Shown: positions 53,769 to 64,000, counted from the first letter of the stretch. The stretch: 64,000 nt of DNA from Mycetocola zhujimingii (GCF_003065425.1 NZ_CP026949.1:1426001-1490000), one strand, 5' to 3'. Notes: generated by a model not told the origin, from the sequence alone. Translations and numbers: made by a program.

Positions 53769-55313
53769 ATGTCCCCCGTGGATATCACCCCGACGTTCAA
53801 CCCACTTCGGTTGGACTCGGATCGACGCCTGAACCGTATCGCAGGCCCCAGCGGGCTCATCATCTTCGGAGTGACAGGCGACCTGTCACGCAAGAAGCTG
53901 ATGCCGGCTGTTTATGACCTCGCGAACCGCGGTCTTCTTCCTCCAGGGTTCGCGCTCGTCGGATTCGCGAGGCGGGACTGGGCAGACCAGGACTTCATGC
54001 AGGTCGTGCACGAGGCCGTCAAGGCTCACGCACGCACGGAGTACCGGGAGGAAGTCTGGCAGCAGCTCGCCCAGGGCATCCGTTTCGTGCCGGGTGAGTT
54101 CGGTGACGATGCCGCGTTCGAGAAACTCAAGGAGACGATCGCGCTCCTCGACGTCGAGCGCGGGACCATGGGCAACCATGCGTTCTATCTCTCGATTCCG
54201 CCCAAGGCCTTCCCCGAGGTGACCGAGCAGCTGAGGCGCTCGGGGATGGCTGAGGCCAAAGCCGGTGAGTGGCGTCGTGTCGTCATTGAAAAGCCCTTCG
54301 GCTCGGACCTCGAGACCGCTCGTGAACTCAACGCCGTCGTCGAGTCGGTGTTCCCGCCGGACTCCGTGTTCAGGATCGACCACTACCTCGGTAAGGAAAC
54401 GGTCCAGAACATCCTCGCCCTTCGGTTCGCGAACCAGATGTTCGAACCGATCTGGAACGCGAACTACGTCGACCACGTGCAAATCAGCATGGCCGAGGAC
54501 ATCGGTGTTGGCGGCAGGGCCGGGTACTACGACGGAATAGGCGCTGCCCGCGACGTCATCCAGAACCACATCCTGCAGCTCCTCGCGCTCACCGCAATGG
54601 AGGAGCCTTTGTCCTTCAATGCTGCTGACCTCCGTGCCGAGAAGGAGAAGGTGCTTGCCGCGGTGAGCCTGCCCGATGACCTCAGCACGGCGACAGCCCG
54701 CGGACAGTATGCCGGCGGCTGGCAGGGCGGTGAGGTGGTCACCGGTTTCCTCGACGAGGAAGGCATGAACCCCGAGTCGACGACGGAGACCTACGCCGCG
54801 ATGCGCCTCGATATCAACACGAGGCGGTGGGACGGTGTGCCGTTCTACCTTCGCACCGGCAAGCGCCTCGGCCGGCGCGTGACGGAGATCGCCGTCGTCT
54901 TCAAGCGGGCACCGCAGTTCCTGTTTGCCGAGAGCCAGACGTCTGAACTCGGCCAGAACGCCCTGGTCATCCGGGTCCAGCCCGACGAGGGCGTCACCAT
55001 CCGGTTCGGCTCAAAGGTCCCAGGTGCAGGCACCCAGGTCCGCGACGTGACGATGGACTTCGGCTACGGCCACGCCTTCACTGAAGCGAGCCCTGAAGCC
55101 TACGAGCGTCTTATCCTCGACGTCCTCCTGGGCGACCCTCCCCTGTTCCCGCGGCACCAGGAGGTCGAACTTTCCTGGAAGATCCTCGACCCGATCGAGG
55201 AGTACTGGGCAAGCCAGGGTGGTCCGCTCGAACAGTACCAGCCCGGGTCGTGGGGTCCGGCTTCCGCCGATGAGTTACTTGCCAGAGACGGCCGAGTTTG
55301 GAGACGCCCATGA
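53769..55313 (+). CDS. zwf: Glucose-6-phosphate 1-dehydrogenase
   Basis: 514 residues. The NADP motif is FGVTGDLSRKKLMPAVYDL; the active-site stretch is RIDHYLGKETVQN. First oxidative step of the pentose phosphate pathway. ATG with GAGGAG 4 nt upstream. Its stop overlaps the opcA start. Confidence 0.97.
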   Translation: MSPVDITPTFNPLRLDSDRRLNRIAGPSGLIIFGVTGDLSRKKLMPAVYDLANRGLLPPGFALVGFARRDWADQDFMQVVHEAVKAHARTEYREEVWQQLAQGIRFVPGEFGDDAAFEKLKETIALLDVERGTMGNHAFYLSIPPKAFPEVTEQLRRSGMAEAKAGEWRRVVIEKPFGSDLETARELNAVVESVFPPDSVFRIDHYLGKETVQNILALRFANQMFEPIWNANYVDHVQISMAEDIGVGGRAGYYDGIGAARDVIQNHILQLLALTAMEEPLSFNAADLRAEKEKVLAAVSLPDDLSTATARGQYAGGWQGGEVVTGFLDEEGMNPESTTETYAAMRLDINTRRWDGVPFYLRTGKRLGRRVTEIAVVFKRAPQFLFAESQTSELGQNALVIRVQPDEGVTIRFGSKVPGAGTQVRDVTMDFGYGHAFTEASPEAYERLILDVLLGDPPLFPRHQEVELSWKILDPIEEYWASQGGPLEQYQPGSWGPASADELLARDGRVWRRP

Positions 55314-56278
55314 TCGTCGATCTGCCCGACACCACAACCAGCAAGGTGTCAAAGAAACTGGTCCAGCTGCGCGAGGACGGCGGCGTCGTCTCCCTCGGAC
55401 GTGTGCTCACCCTCGTGATCGTGTCGCAACTCGGTGAGGAAGAAGAGGCCATCGAGGCCGCAAACGACGCCTCACGGGAACACCCCATGCGCGTGCTCGT
55501 GCTCTCCCGGATTCCCTCAGACGACGAGGGTGGTGCGAAGCCAGCGCGCATCGACGCTGAGATCCGTGTCGGCGGTGACGCCGGCGCGAGCGAAGTGATC
55601 ATCCTCCGTGCCTATGGGGACGCAGCGGGCAACGAAGACAGCCTCATCAACGGACTGCTCCTTCCCGACACCCCTGTGGTCGCCTGGTGGCCCATCGAAG
55701 CCCCCGCCGACGTCGCACACACTGCGATCGGGCGGATCGCACAGCGGAGGATCACGGATGCCTCCGAGCACGAAGACCCGCACGCGGCGCTGGTGGAACT
55801 GGCCAGGACGCACACTCCGGGCGACACAGACTTCGCCTGGACCCGCCTGACCCTCTGGCGCGCCCAGCTCGCTGCGGTGCTCGACCAGCCCCCGTACGAA
55901 CCGGTCACTGCCGTGACGGTCTCCGGCGCTGCCGACTCGCCGTCAACTCTCCTGCTGGCCGCGTGGCTCGGCATGCAGTTGCAGGTTCCCGTCGTGCAGG
56001 AGCTGACTCCGCGCGGCTCCGGTGACACGGGTATTCACGGTGTCCGGATGACGAGGGAGAGCGGGGACATCGTGCTGGAGCGCCCGCTCGACAACGTCGC
56101 GAAGCTGACCCAGCCCAACCAGCCGATCCATGATCTTTCGCTGCCCCGGCGCAGCATGCGTGACTGTCTCGCAGAGGAGCTGCGCAGGCTGGACCCGGAT
56201 TCGCTGTACGGTGAAGTGATCACCAAGGGTCTCTCTCAGCTCGAGAGCGAAGCCCTGGCATCGGAAGGTACGAACTGA
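55310..56278 (+). CDS. opcA: G6PD assembly protein OpcA
   Basis: 322 residues from the ATG at 55310 (ATGA overlap with zwf). It contains VVAWWPIEAPADVAHTAIGRIAQRRITDA, typical of OpcA, and is present next to zwf in actinobacteria and cyanobacteria. OpcA activates or stabilises Zwf oligomers; in cyanobacteria it is redox-sensitive. Confidence 0.92.
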   Translation: MIVDLPDTTTSKVSKKLVQLREDGGVVSLGRVLTLVIVSQLGEEEEAIEAANDASREHPMRVLVLSRIPSDDEGGAKPARIDAEIRVGGDAGASEVIILRAYGDAAGNEDSLINGLLLPDTPVVAWWPIEAPADVAHTAIGRIAQRRITDASEHEDPHAALVELARTHTPGDTDFAWTRLTLWRAQLAAVLDQPPYEPVTAVTVSGAADSPSTLLLAAWLGMQLQVPVVQELTPRGSGDTGIHGVRMTRESGDIVLERPLDNVAKLTQPNQPIHDLSLPRRSMRDCLAEELRRLDPDSLYGEVITKGLSQLESEALASEGTN

Positions 56279-57049
56279 ATGACGAATGAACGACGGGTGC
56301 TTGTCTCCGCAGACAGCGATGCACTCGCCGCATCGATAGCGGCACGATTCCTCACCAAGACAGTTGACCTCCTCGATGAAACCGAGTTTGTGAACATCGT
56401 CCTCGAGGGAGGACGCGTCGCGATGAAGGTTCTCGAGAGCATCAACTCATCTCCTGCCAGGGACAGCGTTGACTGGTCGCGCGTCCACTTCTGGTGGGGT
56501 GACGAGCGATGGGTGCCTGCTGATGACGCCGAACGCAACGACGGCAAGGCCAGGCGCGCGCTGCTCGATCACATCGATATCCCTGCCGAGAACGTGCACA
56601 GCTACCCGGCATCCGACTCGGGAATGACCCTCGACGAGGCGGCCCTTGCGTATGCGCAGACGCTCGCGGATCACTCGAACGGCGACGCCGGTCTCCCCCG
56701 ATTCGACATCACCTTTCTTGGCGTCGGCCCCGACGGCCACACGGCATCGCTGTTCCCCGATCGACAGGAAGTGCTCGAGCGTGAGGCGACAGTCGTCGCT
56801 GTTCGGAACTCGCCCAAACCGCCCGCCGAGCGGCTGACCCTCACCCGTCACGCGATCAACTCGTCGCACCGGATCTGGGTCGAGATCTCCGGAGCGGACA
56901 AGGCCGCTGTCCTCGGACTCGCGCTTGCCGGAGCCGCATATACTGAGGTGCCCATCGCCGGCATCAAGGGCCGCAAGCGCACAGTGTTCTTCGTCGACCG
57001 TGCAGCGGCATCCGAGGTTCCCGAGAACCTCATCGCACCGACCTACTGA
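56279..57049 (+). CDS. pgl: 6-phosphogluconolactonase
   Basis: 256 residues. SugP-isomerase-like fold with VHFWWGDERWVPADDAERN and FLGVGPDGHTASLFP carrying the catalytic residues. Its ATG abuts the opcA stop directly. It completes the oxidative branch except for gnd, which is not in the window. Confidence 0.93.
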   Translation: MTNERRVLVSADSDALAASIAARFLTKTVDLLDETEFVNIVLEGGRVAMKVLESINSSPARDSVDWSRVHFWWGDERWVPADDAERNDGKARRALLDHIDIPAENVHSYPASDSGMTLDEAALAYAQTLADHSNGDAGLPRFDITFLGVGPDGHTASLFPDRQEVLEREATVVAVRNSPKPPAERLTLTRHAINSSHRIWVEISGADKAAVLGLALAGAAYTEVPIAGIKGRKRTVFFVDRAAASEVPENLIAPTY

Positions 57050-57060
57050 CCTGCAACATG

Positions 57061-57094
57061 AAGAAAGCCCCTGTCAACCGACAGGGGCTTTCTT
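57061..57094. terminator. Bidirectional terminator of the pentose operon and rbpA
   Basis: A perfect 15-bp stem AAGAAAGCCCCTGTC/GACAGGGGCTTTCTT with AACC loop, ending in a T-run, between the convergent pgl and rbpA genes. Confidence 0.92.
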
Positions 57095-57115
57095 GTGTGT
57101 AATGCTGAGCGGCCT

Positions 57116-57478
57116 TTAGGCGGATGCCGTACCACGACGTGCGCGCAGAGCCTGAAGTGCCTCGTCGAGAAGCGCCTCGGCCTCTTCCTCCGTGCGGCGT
57201 TCCTTCACGTAAGCGAGGTGAGTCTTGTACGGCTCAAGCTTGGCGACCTCGGGCGGGTTCGCCTGGTCGCGTCCGGCGGGAAGACCGGACGACGGGCTGT
57301 CGATCGTTTCCGGGATCTCTTCGTCGGGAAGACTGGCGGCAAAGTACCGAACAGTCTCGTTTCCCAGTGCATCCCAGTACGAGACAGCAACACGGTCCGC
57401 GTGGAATCCGTGATCCTGTTCGCCCATGGGACCAGCACCAACGCGCGATCCCCTGATTGCGCTACCTCCGGCAGCCAT
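57116..57478 (-). CDS. rbpA: RNA polymerase-binding protein RbpA
   Basis: 120 residues. It binds the beta subunit and group I/II sigma factors and stabilises open complexes. GSAIRGSRVGAGPMG begins the core, EVAKLEPYKTHLAYVKERRTEEEAEALLDEALQALRARR is the sigma-interaction helix. No Cys, so unlike Streptomyces RbpA it binds no zinc. ATG with TAGGAGG 4 nt upstream. 8 bp after secG. Confidence 0.93.
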   Translation of the reverse strand: MAAGGSAIRGSRVGAGPMGEQDHGFHADRVAVSYWDALGNETVRYFAASLPDEEIPETIDSPSSGLPAGRDQANPPEVAKLEPYKTHLAYVKERRTEEEAEALLDEALQALRARRGTASA

Positions 57479-57486
57479 ATGTCCTC

Positions 57487-57738
57487 CTACGCACCAGTCG
57501 AGAACTTGGTGATGAGACCAAGCGCAACTATTGAACTAAACCAAATAAGACCGAGTACGACGGTAAACCGGTTGAGATTTCGCTCGGCAACCCCGGAGGA
57601 TCCGAGGTTCGAGCCCATACCGCCACCGAACATGTCGGACAATCCACCACCGCGACCCTTATGCAAGAGGATGAGGAATGTGAGCAGGAGGCTCGTAACA
57701 CCGAGCACCACCTGCAGTACGACCTGAAGTATCTCCAC
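57487..57738 (-). CDS. secG: Preprotein translocase subunit SecG
   Basis: 83 residues, two transmembrane helices (about 3-23 and 55-75) around LILLHKGRGGGLSDMFGGGMGS. It joins SecYE in the translocon. GTG start with AAAGGT 5 nt upstream. It precedes rbpA, and the upstream region has its own TATAAT and palindrome. Confidence 0.95.
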   Translation of the reverse strand: MEILQVVLQVVLGVTSLLLTFLILLHKGRGGGLSDMFGGGMGSNLGSSGVAERNLNRFTVVLGLIWFSSIVALGLITKFSTGA

Positions 57739-57754
57739 AAAGGACCTTTCACAT

Positions 57755-57790
57755 GGCGGTCCATGGTTCCATGGACCGCCCCCAATTATA
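57755..57790 (-). promoter_or_regulatory. secG-rbpA promoter and 12-bp palindrome
   Basis: A minus-strand perfect -10 TATAAT (57785-57790) lies between tpiA and secG. Starting about 7 nt downstream, GGCGGTCCATGG (57755-57766) and CCATGGACCGCC (57769-57780) form a perfect inverted repeat with a 2-nt centre, so the mRNA would begin with a stable hairpin. It may also terminate part of tpiA readthrough or act as a protein-binding operator. Confidence 0.6.
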
Positions 57791-57807
57791 GCCTGAGGCC
57801 TGACGCG

Positions 57808-58596
57808 CTAAACGCCCACGTGCTTCTGGTAGCGAACGATGCTCGAGAACTCGTTGAGGTCAAGGCTCGCGCCACCGACGAGCGCGCCGTCGACGTTCGG
57901 CTCACGCATGAACCCGGCAATGTTCGCCGCCTTCACGCTTCCGCCATAGAGAATGCGGGTCTTGGCGGCCACGTCTTCACCCAGCGTCTCGCGAAGTTCG
58001 GCGCGCAGCGCGGCTGCAACCTGCTCTGCCTGTTCGGGAGTTGCGGCCTGGCCGGAACCGATGGCCCAGACAGGCTCGTAAGCAACAACGATGTCCGCGG
58101 TCGCGGACACTCCGGAAAGCGCGGCCTTCAGCTGGGCAACCGGGACGGCACTCGGACCGTGCTTCTCGAGGTCATCGGACGTCTCGCCGACGCAGATGAT
58201 CGGAACCACGTTGTGCTTGATCGCCGCAGCGACCTTTCCGGCGACCTGCTCGTCGCTCTCAGCGTGCAACGTCCTGCGCTCGGAATGCCCGATGAGGACG
58301 TAGCTGCACTCGAGCGCCTTGAGGAACGCGCCCGAGATTTCGCCGGTGTATGCACCCGAATCGTGCTCGGAGATATCCTGACCGCCGAAAGCGATGGGCA
58401 GTTTGTCAGCCGAAACGAGGGTTTGAACGCTGCGCAGATCGGTGAACGGAGGGAACACCGCGACCTCGACACTCGCAGGGTCGTGCTTGGCATCGGCGAG
58501 GCACCACGCCAGCTTCTGCACAAACGCGATCGCCTGCAGGTGATCCAGGTTCATCTTCCAGTTGCCCGCAATGAGCGGAACGCGGTTTACTGCCAT
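57808..58596 (-). CDS. tpiA: Triosephosphate isomerase
   Basis: 262 residues. GNWKMNLDH begins the TIM barrel; the electrophile His is in GHSERR and the catalytic Glu in [14 protein letters not shown]. The ATG, with TGGAGG 7 nt upstream, overlaps the pgk stop by 10 nt. Confidence 0.97.
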   Translation of the reverse strand: MAVNRVPLIAGNWKMNLDHLQAIAFVQKLAWCLADAKHDPASVEVAVFPPFTDLRSVQTLVSADKLPIAFGGQDISEHDSGAYTGEISGAFLKALECSYVLIGHSERRTLHAESDEQVAGKVAAAIKHNVVPIICVGETSDDLEKHGPSAVPVAQLKAALSGVSATADIVVAYEPVWAIGSGQAATPEQAEQVAAALRAELRETLGEDVAAKTRILYGGSVKAANIAGFMREPNVDGALVGGASLDLNEFSSIVRYQKHVGV

Positions 58597-59801
58597 CCCA
58601 ATACCTCCAGTCCTGGAAGGCGTTTGCCTTCGAGGAACTCGAGGCTTGCACCGCCTCCGGTTGATATGTGCCCGAACTGCGAGTCCTCGAAACCGAGCGC
58701 GCGAACCGCGGCGGCTGAGTCCCCGCCACCGACGACGCTCAGGCCGTCGGTTTCGGTGAGTGCCTGCGCGACGGTCTTCGTGCCGGCGGCAAATGGTGCG
58801 AGTTCGAAGACACCCATCGGGCCGTTCCAGAACACGGTTTTGGACGAACGGATGACGCCGGCGAAGCGCTCAGCGGTCTCCGGTCCGATGTCGAGCCCGA
58901 GGCCTGTCGCACCGAAGGCTGTGTCTTCGATGGCGTCCGCCGGCTGGACCACGTGTTCCGCATCGGCGCCGAACTTGCTGGCGACGACGACGTCGGTGGG
59001 AAGAATGATCTCCACCCCGAGCTTTTCCGCCTCGGCCAGGTAGTTCTTCACCGTGTCGATCTGGTCGGCTTCGAGGAGGCTCGCGCCCACCTTGTGTCCC
59101 TGTGCGGCGAGGAACGTAAAGAGCATTCCCCCACCGATGAGGAGCGTGTTCACGCGGGGAAGAAGGTGCCCGATGACACCGAGCTTGTCCGACACCTTCG
59201 AACCGCCGAGCACCACCGTGTACGGGCGCTCGGGTGACTCGGTCAGCCTGTCCAGAACGGTGAGTTCTGCGCTGATGAGCTCGCCCGCAGCGCTCGGGAG
59301 CAGCTTGGCCAGCTCGTAGACGCTCGCCTGCTTGCGGTGAACGACGCCGAATCCGTCAGAGACGAACGCGTCGCCGAACTGAGCGATCTTCTCGGCAAAC
59401 TCGGTCCGCTCGGCTTCGACCTTGCTGGTCTCCCCCGGGTTGAACCTGAGGTTCTCGAGAACCACAACCTGTCCGTCGGAAAGGTTGCTGACGGCATCCG
59501 TCGCTGCCTGCCCGACGGTGTCTGTCGCGAAGGCGACATCCGTGCCGAGAAGTTCCGACAGTCGTTTGGCAACGGGAGCGAGGCTGTATTTGGCCTCAGG
59601 GGCGCCGTCTGGACGGCCCAGGTGAGACACAACGACGACGCGTGCTCCCTGATCGATGAGCGTTTTCAGCGTGGGAACAGACGCACGCACGCGCCCGTCG
59701 TCGGTGATGACCCCGTCCTTGAGAGGAACGTTGAGGTCACACCGAACGACGACGCGCTTGCCTGCGAGCGAGCCCAGCGATTCGAGAGTGCGAAGCGGCA
59801 C
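58587..59801 (-). CDS. pgk: Phosphoglycerate kinase
   Basis: 404 residues. [19 protein letters not shown] and the C-terminal [13 protein letters not shown] motif define it; it makes ATP from 1,3-bisphosphoglycerate. The GTG start follows gapA by 15 bp. Overlap with tpiA suggests coupled translation. Confidence 0.97.
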   Translation of the reverse strand: MPLRTLESLGSLAGKRVVVRCDLNVPLKDGVITDDGRVRASVPTLKTLIDQGARVVVVSHLGRPDGAPEAKYSLAPVAKRLSELLGTDVAFATDTVGQAATDAVSNLSDGQVVVLENLRFNPGETSKVEAERTEFAEKIAQFGDAFVSDGFGVVHRKQASVYELAKLLPSAAGELISAELTVLDRLTESPERPYTVVLGGSKVSDKLGVIGHLLPRVNTLLIGGGMLFTFLAAQGHKVGASLLEADQIDTVKNYLAEAEKLGVEIILPTDVVVASKFGADAEHVVQPADAIEDTAFGATGLGLDIGPETAERFAGVIRSSKTVFWNGPMGVFELAPFAAGTKTVAQALTETDGLSVVGGGDSAAAVRALGFEDSQFGHISTGGGASLEFLEGKRLPGLEVLGWQ

Positions 59802-59816
59802 GGCTAGCCCTGTGTC

Positions 59817-60923
<1,107 letters not shown>

Positions 60924-60929
60924 TCAGGA

Positions 60930-61556
60930 CTAAGAGAGTAGCAGCAGGCCTTTGGTCTGCTCACGGGCGGCGACGAAACGGCTCTGGACGTTCTCCCAGT
61001 TGGTGATGTTCCAGAAGGCCTTGACGTAGTCGGCGCGCACGTTCTTGTAGTCGAGGTAGTAGGCGTGCTCCCAGACGTCGAGCATGAGGAGCGGAACAGT
61101 GCCTGCGGCGAAGTTCGACTGCTGGTCGAAGAACTGCTGGATGATGAGTCGCTGGCCGATGGAGTCCCAGGCGAGAACAGACCAGCCGGAGCCCTGCACG
61201 CCAAGTGCTGTGGCCGTGAAGTGCGCACGGAACTTGTCGAACGATCCGAAGAACTCGTCGATCGCTGCGGCGAGCTCGCCGGTGGGCTTGTCGCCACCAT
61301 TCGGCGACATGTTCGTCCAGAAAATCGAGTGGTTGACGTGCCCGCCGAGGTTGAAGGCGAGGTCCTTTTCGAGCTTGTTGACGTAGGCAAGGTTGTCGGA
61401 GTCGCGCGCTTCAGCAAGCTGCGCGATGGCGGTGTTTGCGCCGGTGACGTAGGTCTGGTGGTGCTTCGAGTGGTGGAGCTCCATGATGGCGCCCGAGATG
61501 CTCGGCTCGAGGGCCGAGTAGTCGTATGGGAGTTCCGGGAGGGTGTATTCAGCCAT
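60930..61556 (-). CDS. sodA: Fe/Mn superoxide dismutase
   Basis: 208 residues. The metal-site signature is [13 protein letters not shown] (first metal His 28, gateway Tyr 36), with NHSIFW and [12 protein letters not shown] carrying the other His and Asp ligands. The DQQSN segment fits the Mn form better (inference). ATG with AGAGGAG upstream. Inserted between gapA and whiA, an unusual position. Confidence 0.93.
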   Translation of the reverse strand: MAEYTLPELPYDYSALEPSISGAIMELHHSKHHQTYVTGANTAIAQLAEARDSDNLAYVNKLEKDLAFNLGGHVNHSIFWTNMSPNGGDKPTGELAAAIDEFFGSFDKFRAHFTATALGVQGSGWSVLAWDSIGQRLIIQQFFDQQSNFAAGTVPLLMLDVWEHAYYLDYKNVRADYVKAFWNITNWENVQSRFVAAREQTKGLLLLS

Positions 61557-61571
61557 TTATTTTTCTCCTCT

Positions 61572-61597
61572 TTGTGTGTCGCCAACTTGTGTGTCGC
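61572..61597. repeat. Direct repeat in the sodA leader
   Basis: TTGTGTGTCGC occurs at 61572-61582 and 61587-61597 (15-bp period) just upstream of the sodA ribosome site. A candidate regulator or RNA-binding site. Confidence 0.45.
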
Positions 61598-61632
61598 GAA
61601 CGCGCCTGGACATTGTCCTGGCGACCTCTTTC

Positions 61633-61638
61633 AGTCTA
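61633..61638 (-). promoter_or_regulatory. sodA: Candidate -10 of sodA
   Basis: A minus-strand TAGACT about 75 nt upstream of the sodA ATG; no clear -35. Confidence 0.3.
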
Positions 61639-61671
61639 GTCAGGTCAGTTCCCGGCGCTACGGGCTTGCGG

Positions 61672-62652
61672 CTACACCTCGTCGTAGTCAGGCGGGAGGT
61701 TTGCGTCTGTGCCTGGGAGCCCCAGGTCCGTTGCTCGCTTGTCTGCCATCGCGAGAAGTCGTCGGATCCGCCCGGCGATCGCGTCCTTGGTCATGGGAGG
61801 GTCGGCGTAGTGGCCGAGCTCGTCAAGGCTTGCCTCGCGGTGGCTGAGTCGGAGCTCGCCCGCGTACCTCAGGTGCTCCGGGATGTCATCGGCAAGGATT
61901 TCCATTGCCCGTTCGACCCTCGCGCACGCGGCGACAGCCGCCTGGGCTGAGCGCCGGAGGTTCGCGTCGTCGAAGTTGACGAGGCGGTTGGCCGTTGCCC
62001 TCACCTCGCGCCGCTGTCGGAGTTCTTCCCACGCCTTGACGGTGCCGTGAGCGCCCATGAGCACGAGCATTGCGCTGATCGCCTCGCCATCGCGAATGAC
62101 GACGCGATGAACACCGCGTACCTCACGGGCCTTCGCCTGCACGCCGAGGCGTCCGGCGGCGCCGACGAGAGCCATCGCGCTCTCGTTGCCAGGGCAGGTG
62201 ATCTCGAGTGCGGCCGAGCGCCCGGGGTCGGTCAGTGATCCGGCTGCCAGGAAAGCGCCTCGCCAGACCGCAGCGAGTTCCGCTCGTGACCCTGTCGTGA
62301 GCCGGTTCGGAAGACCACGAATGGGGCGGCGACGCGCGTCGAGGAGCCCGGTCTGCCTGGCCAGTGTCTCGCCGCCGTCAACAACGCGCACGAGGTAATA
62401 CTCACCACGCCGCGATGTCGATGGACTCACCGAGACCACTTCGCTTCGTACACCGTAGAGTTCGGCAAGCGCTTTCCGCACCCGCCTGGCGAGGTGCGGG
62501 GTATCGAGTTCGCTCTCAATGGCGATACGGCTGGAGATCAGGTGAAGCCCACCGCTGAAGCGCAGGGTGGATGTCAGCTCAGCGGCGCGTACCGTTGTCT
62601 TCTCTTCAACGATGTTGGCCAATTCTTCTTTGACCTCAGCAGTCAGTGCCAA
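61672..62652 (-). CDS. whiA: Transcription factor WhiA
   Basis: 326 residues, the canonical length, from a TTG at 62652 with AAAAGGA 6 nt upstream; the protein then begins [14 protein letters not shown] as in WhiA. It combines a degenerate LAGLIDADG homing-endonuclease fold (about 120-220) with a C-terminal helix-turn-helix ([30 protein letters not shown]). WhiA is needed for sporulation septation in streptomycetes and cell-cycle control in non-sporulators. An upstream ATG (62670) would add six residues. Confidence 0.93.
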   Translation of the reverse strand: MALTAEVKEELANIVEEKTTVRAAELTSTLRFSGGLHLISSRIAIESELDTPHLARRVRKALAELYGVRSEVVSVSPSTSRRGEYYLVRVVDGGETLARQTGLLDARRRPIRGLPNRLTTGSRAELAAVWRGAFLAAGSLTDPGRSAALEITCPGNESAMALVGAAGRLGVQAKAREVRGVHRVVIRDGEAISAMLVLMGAHGTVKAWEELRQRREVRATANRLVNFDDANLRRSAQAAVAACARVERAMEILADDIPEHLRYAGELRLSHREASLDELGHYADPPMTKDAIAGRIRRLLAMADKRATDLGLPGTDANLPPDYDEV

Positions 62653-62717
62653 GCGGGATCCTTTTCTCATCAGTGTTTGTCGTGTGTGCGCCTGGCCGTG
62701 GCCGTTGACGCTGTGGC

Positions 62718-63596
62718 TTATTCTTTGCCGAGGTCGCGGTGCTTGACGTTGACGGCGACTCCGGGGAGTTCCTTCAACTTGTCAGCGAGTGCGTTCGCGA
62801 TCGCGACCGAACGATGTTTGCCGCCGGTGCAGCCGATGGCGAAGGTCGCAAATCGTTTGCTCTCGTGCTGGTAGCCGTTCAGAACTGGCGCGAGGGCCTG
62901 TGCATACGCGTCGGTAAACTCCGACGCGCCCGGCTGACCGAGTACGTACTCGCGAACCTCGGGGTCGAGTCCAGTATGCGCCCGCAACTCGGGAACCCAA
63001 AACGGGTTGGGCAGGAACCGCGCGTCAGCGATCATGTCAGCGTCGAATGGCGCCCCGTACTTGAAGCCGAAACTCATGATCGTGAGCTTCACGCCTGGGG
63101 TCCCCTCGGCGGCGAAGAGCTCGGCAACGCTGTTCGCGAGCTGGTGCACATTGAGGTCAGACGTATCGATCACAATGTCGCTTGACTCGCGGATGGTGGC
63201 GAGCCGCGCCCGTTCGGTCGCTATGCCGTCGAGGATCGTGCCTCCACCCTGGAGCGGATGCGGCCGGCGAACGGCGTCGAAGCGTCGCACGAGTGCCGAA
63301 TCAGTCGCGTCGAGGAAGATCACCCTGAGCTTTGTTCCGTCGCGGAGCGACTGGATCATCTGCTGCAGGTCGGTGAAGAAATCCCGACCGCGGACATCGA
63401 CGACCGCGGCGATCCGCGGGAGTGCGCCCTCCGCGTGGCCTGCGAGGTCGACGAGGGGGCGCAGCATCTGCGGGGGAAGGTTGTCGACCACGTACCAGTC
63501 GAGATCCTCGAGCGCGTTGGCGACCGTGGATCGTCCGGCTCCGGACATCCCCGTCACAATCAGGACTTCCTGGTTCGGACTCGCTTCGTCTGGCAC
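62718..63596 (-). CDS. rapZ: RNase adapter/nucleotide-binding protein RapZ
   Basis: 292 residues. P-loop GMSGAGRST (16-24), Walker B-like [10 protein letters not shown] and the C-terminal [25 protein letters not shown]. coli RapZ controls GlmZ RNA decay; the actinobacterial role is less clear. GTG start with CGGAGAG 6 nt upstream. It is followed directly by whiA: the usual yvcK gene is missing. Confidence 0.93.
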   Translation of the reverse strand: MPDEASPNQEVLIVTGMSGAGRSTVANALEDLDWYVVDNLPPQMLRPLVDLAGHAEGALPRIAAVVDVRGRDFFTDLQQMIQSLRDGTKLRVIFLDATDSALVRRFDAVRRPHPLQGGGTILDGIATERARLATIRESSDIVIDTSDLNVHQLANSVAELFAAEGTPGVKLTIMSFGFKYGAPFDADMIADARFLPNPFWVPELRAHTGLDPEVREYVLGQPGASEFTDAYAQALAPVLNGYQHESKRFATFAIGCTGGKHRSVAIANALADKLKELPGVAVNVKHRDLGKE

Positions 63597-63650
63597 TGTT
63601 CACTCTCCGATTGGCCCGATGGGACGTTGCCCTCTGGCTGGACTTCCAGC

Positions 63651-64000
63651 CTACCGACTGTTGGCGCGCTGGCGGTCCCGGAGGGTGTCTGCGATGGTCT
63701 GCGCGAGCGCGGGTCCGACCCCCTTCACAGCGGCAATAGCCTCCGGGGTCGCCTCGCGCATTGCCGCAACCGATCCGAAGTGAACCAGGAGCGCCTTCAC
63801 GCGAGCGGGCCCGAGGCCGGGAATCTCTGTGAGCACGCTGGTGATGTCGCGCTTGCGTTTGGTGCGCTGGTAGGTGATCGCGAACCTGTGCGCTTCGTCT
63901 CTCACCCGCTGCAGGAGGAAGAGCGCCTCGGAGTTGCGCGGGAGGATGACGGGATAGTCGTTGTCGGGGAGCCAGATCTCCTCGAGTCGTTTCGCCATGC
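63651..64000 (-). CDS. uvrC: Excinuclease UvrC (C-terminal fragment)
   Basis: The last about 116 residues of UvrC; the start lies off the window. A RNase H-like end ([16 protein letters not shown]) and two helix-hairpin-helix units ([25 protein letters not shown]) that bind DNA. The uvrC-rapZ-whiA order is typical of actinobacteria. Confidence 0.93.
   Translation of the reverse strand, partial: MAKRLEEIWLPDNDYPVILPRNSEALFLLQRVRDEAHRFAITYQRTKRKRDITSVLTEIPGLGPARVKALLVHFGSVAAMREATPEAIAAVKGVGPALAQTIADTLRDRQRANSR

Noticed and set aside
57661-59043. 460-codon plus-strand frame
   Set aside because: Antisense to secG, tpiA and pgk, whose motifs are unmistakable.

Overview
This is 64 kb of chromosomal DNA from a high-GC Gram-positive bacterium, almost certainly an actinobacterium. 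The markers are a mycothiol ligase (mshC), the RNA polymerase binding protein RbpA, the PafB/PafC WYL pair, WhiA, the G6PD partner OpcA, a DUF3099 protein, a TrmI-type tRNA methyltransferase and a HelY-type helicase. Gene order and the recurrent CGGATGCC/GGCATCCG words suggest the family Microbacteriaceae; that placement is inference. No rRNA, transposase, integrase, prophage or CRISPR array is visible. The window is compact core chromosome with one tRNA gene and a few lineage-specific islands.

Layout. 1-14.1 kb: a mostly minus-strand block, lnt(partial)-helY-tatC-tatA-pafC-pafB, a lipoprotein FKBP isomerase, trmI and a HAD phosphatase, then PAC2 (plus strand), then mshC, uppP and an M20 peptidase. 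In mycobacteria and streptomycetes the pup/proteasome genes lie between trmI and pafB; none are here. 14.2-15.5 kb: tRNA-Leu(GAG) and a small island of an unknown ORF divergent from a membrane protein/winged-helix regulator pair that share an inverted-repeat control region. 15.6-31.8 kb: helicase, SGNH hydrolase, D,D-carboxypeptidase, rRNA/tRNA 2'-O-methyltransferase, sirtuin, epimerase, several alpha/beta hydrolases, trehalose synthase, a DEDDh exonuclease, a hydrolase fused to a polytopic membrane domain, ribosomal protein L31 and an ABC ATPase. 31.9-35.1 kb: divergent glgA/glgC, then serB. 35.0-41.9 kb: a hydrolase/WYL regulator pair, FabG-type reductase, a DUF3099/small Cys protein/SURF1 operon, an ABC-F protein and a MalY-like C-S lyase. 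42.0-46.1 kb: sufB-sufD-Rieske-sufC-sufT. 46.4-57.0 kb: ctaA and ctaB (heme A), then tkt-tal-pgi-zwf-opcA-pgl, a nearly complete pentose phosphate operon. 57.1-64 kb, minus strand: uvrC(partial)-rapZ-whiA-sodA-gapA-pgk-tpiA-secG-rbpA.

How the genes work together. The window groups carbon flow (glycogen/maltose-1-phosphate, trehalose, pentose phosphate and lower glycolysis), Fe-S and heme A/cytochrome oxidase assembly (Suf, CtaA, CtaB, SURF1), protein export and lipoprotein maturation (TatAC, SecG, Lnt), envelope building (UppP, D,D-carboxypeptidase) and redox defence (mycothiol, SodA). At least ten genes have a TANNNT -10 hexamer 6-8 nt before the start codon and little or no Shine-Dalgarno, which suggests frequent leaderless transcription.

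The most interesting points are the missing proteasome locus beside a retained pafBC, the inverted-repeat-controlled membrane protein/regulator island at 14.6 kb, the hydrolase-polytopic membrane fusion at 28.6-30.5 kb, the perfect stem at the presumed 5' end of the secG-rbpA mRNA, and the coupled leader peptide candidate before tkt. All functions are assigned from sequence reading alone; no database search was run.
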